Origin: an uncultured Clostridia bacterium | GTDB taxonomy: Bacteria; Bacillota; Clostridia; Oscillospirales; CAG-272 | Reading direction: 5' to 3' | DNA: 5,924 nucleotides | Assembly: GCA_945936265.1 (NCBI GenBank) | Contig: CAMETB010000090.1 | Span: 1 to 5,924 of the forward strand | Part shown: in pieces, positions 1-4,498 of the stretch | Layout: each line of letters opens with the position of its first letter | Position numbering within the stretch: the stretch's first letter is position 1 | Program-made: the position numbers and the translations under genes | The notes under the pieces: generated by a model | Database searches by the model: none | What the model was told of the DNA's origin: nothing | The model's input: the letters and a program-made list of their open reading frames with translations, nothing else

Positions 1-70
1 TTGATTTGTTTGAACTTTTTCTTAATTCTTGTTGCACTTAGCTTGACAATTTATCAATTAAAAGTGAGCG

Positions 71-88
71 TTGATTTTTAAAAATCAA
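71..88. repeat. Perfect 18-bp palindrome across the groEL stop codon
   Basis: TTGATTTTT (71-79) is followed directly by its reverse complement AAAAATCAA (80-88), and the groEL TGA stop (85-87) lies inside. It has no loop and is AT-rich, so it is a poor hairpin and only a weak terminator candidate. The remaining DNA (1-70) contains an imperfect nested repeat (35-66: CACTT/AAGTG around TTGA/TCAA) without a downstream U-tract on the groEL strand. I see no gene in 1-84. Confidence 0.4.
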
Positions 89-1713
89 TACATTCCGCCG
101 CCCATTCCGGGTTGCGGAGCAGGTGCGGGATTTTCCTCTTTCTTGTCGGCAACGACTGCCTCGGTGGTAAGAACTGTCGATGCAACGCTTGCCGCATTCT
201 GAAGGGCACTGCGCGTTACCTTGGTAGGATCAACGATACCTGCCTCCATCATATCGCAGTAAACTTCGTTGTAAGCGTCGAAACCGTAGCCGATCTTTCC
301 ACTGTTCTTTACCTTGTCGACAACTACAGAGCCGTCAAAGCCTGCGTTTGCGGCAATCTGACGGAGCGGCTCCTCAAGAGCCTTTACAACTATCTTGACG
401 CCGGTCTTTTCGTCGCCGTCAACATCGTTAACAAGTTTGGCAACTCTATCTATAACGTTGATATAAGCAGTTCCGCCTCCTGCGACGATACCTTCCTCAA
501 CTGCCGCACGGGTTGCGTTGAGCGCGTCTTCTATGCGGAGTTTCTTTTCTTTCATTTCGGTTTCCGTTGCGGCGCCGACTTTTATAACGGCAACACCGCC
601 GGAGAGTTTTGCAAGACGCTCCTGAAGTTTTTCACGGTCAAAATCGGAGGTCGTATTCTCGATAGCCGCCTTTATCTGCGAAATTCTTGCGTGAATGTCG
701 TCCTTGTTTCCTGCACCGCCGACTATTATCGTGTTCTCCTTGGTTACTTTTATCTGGCGTGCGTGACCAAGGTCGTCCATGGTGGCATCTTTAAGTTCTC
801 TGCCGAGTTCCTCGGTTATGACGTTACCGCCCGTCAAAGCGGCTATATCGTGGAGCATTTCCTTGCGTCTGTCACCAAAGCCGGGCGCTTTTACTCCGAC
901 TACCGTAAACGTTCCGCGGAGTTTATTGAGAACGAGCGTTGTAAGAGCCTCGCCCTCTATGTCTTCGGCGATTATAAGGAGCTTTCTGCCGGATTGAACT
1001 ATCTGTTCGAGAAGCGGGAGTATTTCCTGAATGTTGGATATCTTTTTATCGGTGATAAGAATGAGAGCGTCGTCAAGAACTGCCTCCATCTTATCCGTGT
1101 CGGTTGCCATGTAAGCGGAGAGGTATCCTCTGTCAAACTGCATACCCTCGACAACCTCGCAGTACGTTTCGGTCGACTTCGACTCCTCAACCGTGATAAC
1201 TCCGTCGGAGGTTACCTTTTCCATAGCGTCGGAGATAAGTTTTCCTACCGTCTCGTCGCCTGCGGATACGGTGCCGACTCTCGTTATATCTTCCTTGCCG
1301 TTTACTTTCTTCGAGTTTGCAACAAGCCCTTCAACGGCGCAGTCAACAGCCTTCTGAATACCTTTTCTTAAAACTATCGGGTTAGCGCCTGCGGCAACGT
1401 TTTTCATACCCTCTCTTATTATAGCCTGCGTAAGAAGCGTTGCGGTGGTTGTTCCGTCACCTGCTGCGTCGTTGGTCTTGGATGCAACTTCCTTGACAAG
1501 CTGTGCGCCCATATTTTCTGCGGCGTCCTCAAGCTCTATCTCTTTTGCTATCGTAACTCCGTCGTTGGTTATGAGCGGAGAGCCGTATTTTTTGTCGAGA
1601 ACAACGTTTCTGCCCTTCGGACCGAGTGTGATTTTAACAGTGTCTGCAAGTTTGTCAACGCCTCTTAACATAGCGTTTCTTGCTTCAATTCCGTAAAGTA
1701 TATCCTTTGCCAT
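85..1713 (-). CDS. groEL: Chaperonin GroEL (Hsp60), complete
   Basis: This is the 60-kDa chaperonin subunit, which forms a cytoplasmic double-ring folding chamber that uses ATP and closes with the GroES cap. The 542-residue length is normal for the family. Visible hallmarks are the N-terminal AKDILYG start, LGPKGRNVVL at residues 30-39, the nucleotide-binding GDGTTT at 85-90 with the conserved Asp at 86, and the late equatorial stretch RIEDALNATRAAVEEGI followed by GGGTA. The C-terminal tail is Pro-rich and ends GMGGGMY, a short form of the usual Gly-Gly-Met tail. The ATG at 1711-1713 follows an AGGGGGA ribosome-binding site (1721-1727) with 7 nt spacing. It lies 17 nt downstream of groES in the same operon and should share its HrcA-controlled promoter. 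I see no inactivating change. Identification is certain from sequence conservation. Confidence 0.99.
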   Translation of the reverse strand: MAKDILYGIEARNAMLRGVDKLADTVKITLGPKGRNVVLDKKYGSPLITNDGVTIAKEIELEDAAENMGAQLVKEVASKTNDAAGDGTTTATLLTQAIIREGMKNVAAGANPIVLRKGIQKAVDCAVEGLVANSKKVNGKEDITRVGTVSAGDETVGKLISDAMEKVTSDGVITVEESKSTETYCEVVEGMQFDRGYLSAYMATDTDKMEAVLDDALILITDKKISNIQEILPLLEQIVQSGRKLLIIAEDIEGEALTTLVLNKLRGTFTVVGVKAPGFGDRRKEMLHDIAALTGGNVITEELGRELKDATMDDLGHARQIKVTKENTIIVGGAGNKDDIHARISQIKAAIENTTSDFDREKLQERLAKLSGGVAVIKVGAATETEMKEKKLRIEDALNATRAAVEEGIVAGGGTAYINVIDRVAKLVNDVDGDEKTGVKIVVKALEEPLRQIAANAGFDGSVVVDKVKNSGKIGYGFDAYNEVYCDMMEAGIVDPTKVTRSALQNAASVASTVLTTEAVVADKKEENPAPAPQPGMGGGMY

Positions 1714-1730
1714 AATTCATTCCCCCTAAA

Positions 1731-2015
1731 TTATTCAACGATAGCGAGAATATCGTCTTCTTTTACTATTGTATATTCCTCGCCGTCGAGTTTTACCTCT
1801 GTTCCCGAGTATTTACTTGTTATAACCTTGTTTCCGACTTTAACGGTCATGGGCACGGTCTTGCCGTCCACTACCTCGCCGGGACCAATTGCAATCACCT
1901 CGGCCATCTGAGGCTTTTCTTTTGCGGAGCCGGGCAATATTATGCCTGCCTTCGTAGTTTCTTCTGCTTCAACATTTTTGAGAACCACTCTGTTTGACAG
2001 CGGTTTTATTTTCAT
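1731..2015 (-). CDS. groES: Co-chaperonin GroES (Hsp10), complete
   Basis: This is the 10-kDa co-chaperonin, whose heptameric ring caps GroEL and triggers substrate encapsulation in the cytoplasm. The 94-residue protein has the expected order: N-terminal IKPLSNRVVLK, the mobile loop around residues 17-33 with the hydrophobic GIILP tripeptide region that docks on GroEL, AKEKPQMAEVIAIGPGE, and the C-terminal KEDDILAIVE. The ATG at 2013-2015 is preceded by a strong TGGAGGTG ribosome-binding site (2023-2030) with 7 nt spacing, which settles the start. It is the first gene of the groES-groEL operon, directly downstream of a CIRCE operator and promoter. Length and motifs are typical and nothing is missing. 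Confidence 0.99.
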   Translation of the reverse strand: MKIKPLSNRVVLKNVEAEETTKAGIILPGSAKEKPQMAEVIAIGPGEVVDGKTVPMTVKVGNKVITSKYSGTEVKLDGEEYTIVKEDDILAIVE

Positions 2016-2045
2016 ATTAATGCACCTCCAATAAATTCAGTAATT

Positions 2046-2072
2046 TTAGCACTTTTCGTGTGAGAGTGCCAA
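2046..2072 (-). promoter_or_regulatory. CIRCE operator (HrcA-binding site) of groES-groEL
   Basis: The site reads TTAGCACTT, nine spacer bases, then GAGTGCCAA on the plus strand. It matches the consensus TTAGCACTC-N9-GAGTGCTAA at 16 of 18 positions with the exact 9-nt spacer. It sits between the promoter and the groES ribosome-binding site, which is the classical position. In Bacillota the repressor HrcA binds CIRCE as a dimer, and GroEL promotes HrcA folding, giving feedback control. No hrcA gene is in this window. Confidence 0.95.
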
Positions 2073-2078
2073 TTACAT

Positions 2079-2112
2079 TGTATATTCTATCCCTATGTGC
2101 ACACAAAATCAA
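2079..2112 (-). promoter_or_regulatory. Sigma-A-type promoter for groES-groEL
   Basis: Read on the minus strand, TTGATT (2107-2112) is followed after 17 nt by TAGAAT (2084-2089). An overlapping alternative is TTGTGT (2101-2106), 16 nt, then TATACA (2079-2084). Either places the transcript start at roughly 2072-2077, at the edge of the CIRCE element, as expected for HrcA repression. The exact pair cannot be decided by eye. An 8-bp palindrome TGTGCACA (2096-2103) lies in the spacer. Confidence 0.65.
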
Positions 2113-2124
2113 GTAGTAAAGGCT

Positions 2125-2152
2125 ATTGTTCACAAATAATTAACAATTTGTG
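2125..2152. repeat. Two overlapping inverted repeats in the divergent intergenic region
   Basis: ATTGTT (2125-2130) is inverted as AACAAT (2142-2147) with 11 nt between. Overlapping it, CACAAAT (2131-2137) is inverted as ATTTGTG (2146-2152) with 8 nt between. GTTCAC also occurs twice in direct orientation (2128-2133 and 2152-2157). The block lies between the groES promoter and the candidate symporter promoter, so it could be a binding site for a regulator of either gene. The TTGTT/AACAA halves recall Rex operators, but their spacing does not fit. No regulator can be named, and AT-rich intergenic DNA yields such repeats by chance. Confidence 0.35.
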
Positions 2153-2177
2153 TTCACTCTCATTGATAGAGTGCTTT
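2151..2177 (+). promoter_or_regulatory. Second, degenerate CIRCE-like inverted repeat
   Basis: The site reads TGTTCACTC, nine spacer bases, then GAGTGCTTT. It matches the CIRCE consensus at 13 of 18 positions and keeps the core CACTC-N9-GAGTG exactly. It overlaps the -35 region and spacer of the candidate promoter for the symporter gene at 2214, so HrcA bound here could repress that gene or cooperate with the first CIRCE. The alternative is a small intrinsic terminator: CACTCT pairs with AGAGTG over a 7-nt loop and is followed by CTTTTTT. No plus-strand gene in the window ends upstream of it, which makes the terminator reading less natural. Confidence 0.5.
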
Positions 2178-2192
2178 TTTCAGGAATATATT
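2163..2192 (+). promoter_or_regulatory. Candidate promoter for the AGCS symporter gene
   Basis: TTGATA (2163-2168, 5 of 6 to TTGACA) is followed after 18 nt by TATATT (2187-2192, 5 of 6 to TATAAT). Transcription would start near 2199, leaving a leader of only about 15 nt with the Shine-Dalgarno at its very 5' end. That is unusually short, so a promoter further upstream is possible. The -35 box lies inside the CIRCE-like repeat. Confidence 0.45.
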
Positions 2193-2199
2193 GTAAACG

Positions 2200-2208
2200 G
2201 GCGGTGAT
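2200..2208 (+). promoter_or_regulatory. Ribosome-binding site that decides a TTG start
   Basis: GGCGGTGAT differs at one base from GGAGGTGAT, the ideal complement of the 16S rRNA 3' end, and ends 5 nt before the TTG at 2214-2216. The next in-frame ATG is codon 14, inside the first membrane helix, and would remove conserved N-terminal sequence. The TTG is therefore the likely start. Confidence 0.7.
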
Positions 2209-2213
2209 TTTTT

Positions 2214-3497
2214 TTGCTGGAAAAATTAAACGAAATACTCGGCGGCATACTTATGCCTGCCATTCTTATAATAATAGGAACGTTTTTTGCCGCAAAACTC
2301 GGATTTTTTTATATATTTCATCCGATAAAAACGGTAAAGACAATACTTTCAAACAGTAAGGGCGGATTTAAGTCTCTGACGGTTGCTCTTGCGGGAACAC
2401 TGGGTGTCGGCAACATAGCGGGAGTTTCAAGCGCCATAATAATGGGCGGGGCAGGTGCGGTATTCTGGATGTGGATAAGCGCCTTTGCCGCGATGAGTTT
2501 AAAATACGTCGAGGTGTTCCTTGCGGTAAAATACAGGCGAGAGAAAAGCGGAGAATATTACGGCGGCGCTCCCTACTATATAAGGGACGGAATGAAAAAC
2601 AAAATCGGCGCGCGCTTTTCCTTATATCTTTCCTGTGTTTTTGCGTTTCTTTGCGTTGTAAACTCGCTTACCACGGGTAATCTTGTTCAGATAAATGCGG
2701 TTGCAAACATAACTCCGCTCCCTCCTATAATTTTCGGAATAATATTTACCGTTTTGGTTTTCCTTGTAATTTCGGGCGGAGTTAAAAGAATATCGTCGTT
2801 TACTTTTGTTTTAATGCCTCTTTTAACGATTTTCTATGTATTCATTTCATTATACATAATAATCTCCGATGCTCATAAAATCCCCGATACTTTTGCTCTT
2901 ATTTTTAAGTCCGCATTTTCTTTTCGCTCCGTAGTCTCCGGCGCGTGCGGATACGGTATAAAAGAGGCTATAAGGTACGGGGTGGGCCGCGGGGTTTTGT
3001 CCAACGAAGCGGGGTGTGGAACGGCACCGACGGCGCACGCCTCGTCAAATACCGGGAGCGCGCACGCACAGGGCTGCCTCGGCATACTCGAAGTGTTTAC
3101 CGATACTGTCGTTCTTTGCACTCTTACGGCCCTCGTTATTCTTATTGCGGGGGAAAAACCGTCGGGTGATGTAATGGCGCTTGTTTCTTTGTCATACGGT
3201 AAATATCTCGGCAGTTTCGGGGCGTATGCCGTCTCCGGCTCGTCCGTCTTGTTTGCCCTGGCAACAGTTGCCTGTCAGTTTTACTACGGAGAGGAGGCGC
3301 TTTCATATATTACAAAATCAAAATTTTCAAAAGCTGTTTATACCGTCGTTTTTTTCTTTGTCTGCATTGTGTCATCGGTAGTACCCATGTCACTTATGTG
3401 GCAGATATCCGACCTCACTTTGAGCATTATGACCGTATTCAATGTGATTTGCCTTTTATTTCTGTTCGGGAATTTGAGTAAAAGTTCACACTTATGA
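2214..3497 (+). CDS. Sodium:alanine/glycine symporter, AGCS family
   Basis: This is an integral membrane carrier of the AGCS (alanine or glycine:cation symporter) family, which imports small neutral amino acids with sodium. Family hallmarks are the N-terminal helix and LGFF at residues 29-32, the signature GTLGVGNIAGVSSAI at 61-75, the GGVKRISS stretch in the middle, and NEAGCGTAPTAHA at 264-276 followed by the helix ILEVFTDTVVLCTLTALVIL. About ten hydrophobic helices are apparent. At 427 residues it is slightly shorter than typical members (about 440-490), mainly at the C-terminus, which ends soon after the last helix. It starts at TTG, supported by a strong ribosome-binding site. It is divergent from groES and may be under a CIRCE-like repeat. 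Family assignment is firm; whether the substrate is alanine, glycine or another amino acid cannot be read from the sequence. Confidence 0.93.
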   Translation: MLEKLNEILGGILMPAILIIIGTFFAAKLGFFYIFHPIKTVKTILSNSKGGFKSLTVALAGTLGVGNIAGVSSAIIMGGAGAVFWMWISAFAAMSLKYVEVFLAVKYRREKSGEYYGGAPYYIRDGMKNKIGARFSLYLSCVFAFLCVVNSLTTGNLVQINAVANITPLPPIIFGIIFTVLVFLVISGGVKRISSFTFVLMPLLTIFYVFISLYIIISDAHKIPDTFALIFKSAFSFRSVVSGACGYGIKEAIRYGVGRGVLSNEAGCGTAPTAHASSNTGSAHAQGCLGILEVFTDTVVLCTLTALVILIAGEKPSGDVMALVSLSYGKYLGSFGAYAVSGSSVLFALATVACQFYYGEEALSYITKSKFSKAVYTVVFFFVCIVSSVVPMSLMWQISDLTLSIMTVFNVICLLFLFGNLSKSSHL

Positions 3498-3521
3498 CAT
3501 ATTTATGTGCTAAAATATAAA
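3494..3521 (+). promoter_or_regulatory. Candidate promoter for the YjdF-like membrane protein gene
   Basis: ATGACA (3494-3499) is followed after 16 nt by TATAAA (3516-3521). An overlapping extended -10, TGC plus TAAAAT (3508-3516), is a second possibility. The site begins at the symporter stop codon. A short palindrome ACATA-TT-TATGT (3497-3508) lies in the spacer. Because no convincing terminator separates the two genes, this promoter would add to, rather than replace, read-through from upstream. Confidence 0.4.
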
Positions 3522-3568
3522 TAACGCCGACAGGCTGTGATATTTTTGATTTTTAACAGGTACATAAA

Positions 3569-4342
3569 ATGAGTGAAATAAAAGGTTATAAGACGCACGA
3601 CAAGCTGCGTAAGGTTCTTTATTGGGTAGTAATGTCTTCGTTTATACTGTCGCTTGTATACGTTCCGCTCCGCGTTATTTTTGACGAAGAGTACAGGACG
3701 CACACGCAGTACGGTCTTATGATTTTTCAGTGCGTGCTCGGCATGATCGTCATAAATCTGCCGAATATTCTTACGAAAAAACTAAAGTGGCATATACCGA
3801 CATTTTTCTATGTTCTTTATATGCTGTTTTTGTGCTTGTCGATTACTGTCGGCGAGGTGGCAAAGTTTTATTACAGAGTTCACCTATGGGACGATTTACT
3901 ACACCTTTCAAGCAGTATGATGCTTGCCATGCTCGGCTTTTCTCTTGTCGATATACTTAATGAAAAGAATACATATGTAAAGCTCTCTCCGTTTTTCGTA
4001 TCACTTTTTGCATGTACTTTTTCGGTATCAATGGAGGCTTTGTGGGAGATATTTGAGTTTACATTCGATCACTTTTTCGGTTTCAATATGCAAAAGTATG
4101 CGGTTGAATCTCCCGACGGAGTGACGATACTTGAAAATCTTGTAGGTCATGCGGCGCTTGCCGATACCATGACGGATATAATAATAGACTTTGCCGGTGC
4201 CGTTGTAATATCGGTAATAGGTTATATATCCGTAAAGAGAAAGAAAAACTGGTTAAACGCCTTTCTGCTCAAGACAAAAACAGATGATCAGAGTGATGTG
4301 CAGGACGAAAATCAGGTAAAGATTGAAGCGACTGTAAAATAG
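3569..4342 (+). CDS. Six-helix membrane protein, YjdF/DUF2238-like, function unknown
   Basis: This 257-residue protein has about six hydrophobic helices (roughly 16-36, 46-65, 75-95, 113-131, 138-157 and 203-222) and a charged, hydrophilic C-terminal tail (about 223-257). Three polar motifs at helix edges stand out: WDDLLH at 107-112, E156 with WEIFEF at 159-164, and DTMTDIIIDFAGA at 199-211. This order (WD..H, E..WE..E, DT..D...D..GA) resembles the DUF2238/YjdF inner-membrane family as I recall it, whose role is not established. The clustered acidic and His residues could bind a metal or form a catalytic site, but that is inference. The ATG at 3569 follows a weak AACAGG site (3555-3560). The gene lies 71 nt after the symporter and ends at a strong terminator. 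Presence of the gene is certain; family membership is moderately sure. Confidence 0.85.
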   Translation: MSEIKGYKTHDKLRKVLYWVVMSSFILSLVYVPLRVIFDEEYRTHTQYGLMIFQCVLGMIVINLPNILTKKLKWHIPTFFYVLYMLFLCLSITVGEVAKFYYRVHLWDDLLHLSSSMMLAMLGFSLVDILNEKNTYVKLSPFFVSLFACTFSVSMEALWEIFEFTFDHFFGFNMQKYAVESPDGVTILENLVGHAALADTMTDIIIDFAGAVVISVIGYISVKRKKNWLNAFLLKTKTDDQSDVQDENQVKIEATVK

Positions 4343-4347
4343 GACAC

Positions 4348-4384
4348 ACGGCAAGGAAAAGAATTTATCCTTGCCGTATTTTTT
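4348..4384 (+). terminator. Strong intrinsic terminator after the YjdF-like gene
   Basis: ACGGCAAGGA (4348-4357) pairs perfectly with TCCTTGCCGT (4368-4377) over a 10-nt loop and is followed by ATTTTTT (4378-4384). It begins 5 nt after the TAG stop at 4340-4342. It ends the plus-strand unit and separates it from the ABC transporter gene. Confidence 0.93.
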
Positions 4385-4414
4385 GTGAACAACAGGTGAT
4401 TTTTAGTCTAAAGT

Positions 4415-4444
4415 TTGATAAAATATATTGTTTTGAGATATAAA
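4415..4444 (+). promoter_or_regulatory. Candidate promoter for the ABC transporter gene
   Basis: TTGATA (4415-4420) is followed after 18 nt by TATAAA (4439-4444). A second option is TTGTTT (4429-4434), 16 nt, TAATAT (4451-4456). The stretch between the terminator and the gene is very AT-rich, so several boxes are possible, but the upstream terminator makes a promoter here necessary. Confidence 0.5.
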
Positions 4445-4451
4445 ATGCTTT

Positions 4452-4480
4452 AATATTTAATAAGCAAATATTTCCGGAAA
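4452..4480. repeat. Inverted repeats in the ABC transporter leader
   Basis: AATATTT (4452-4458) is inverted as AAATATT (4466-4472) with 7 nt between, and it overlaps the perfect 10-bp palindrome TTTCCGGAAA (4471-4480). Both lie between the promoter candidates and the AAAGGAG ribosome-binding site (4485-4491). They could be an operator, but no known regulator consensus is recognised. Confidence 0.3.
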
Positions 4481-4498
4481 AGTGAAAGGAGAAGAGGC

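Noticed and set aside
43..57. TTGACA as a -35 box of a plus-strand promoter
   Set aside because: No acceptable -10 box lies 16-18 nt downstream, and it would fire into the 3' end of groEL with no plus-strand gene to serve.
112..1371. A 419-codon open frame on the strand opposite groEL
   Set aside because: It lies fully inside groEL, shows no recognisable domain, has a Cys- and Tyr-rich composition typical of antisense reading, and has no good ribosome-binding site. It is a by-product of groEL codon usage.
2126..2146. Possible Rex (redox) operator from the TTGTT and AACAA halves
   Set aside because: The halves TTGTTCA and TTAACAA are 7 nt apart, whereas a Rex site needs 4 nt (TTGTTAA-N4-TTAACAA); the left half also deviates.
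2471..3381. Several 60-82 codon frames within the symporter gene on both strands
   Set aside because: They overlap the well-supported AGCS coding sequence and have no recognisable motifs or convincing starts.
3527..3556. Possible terminator between the symporter and the YjdF-like gene
   Set aside because: There are T-runs, but the only stems (GCC/GGC or ACAG/CTGT) are 3-4 bp with too little loop, so no stable hairpin is evident.
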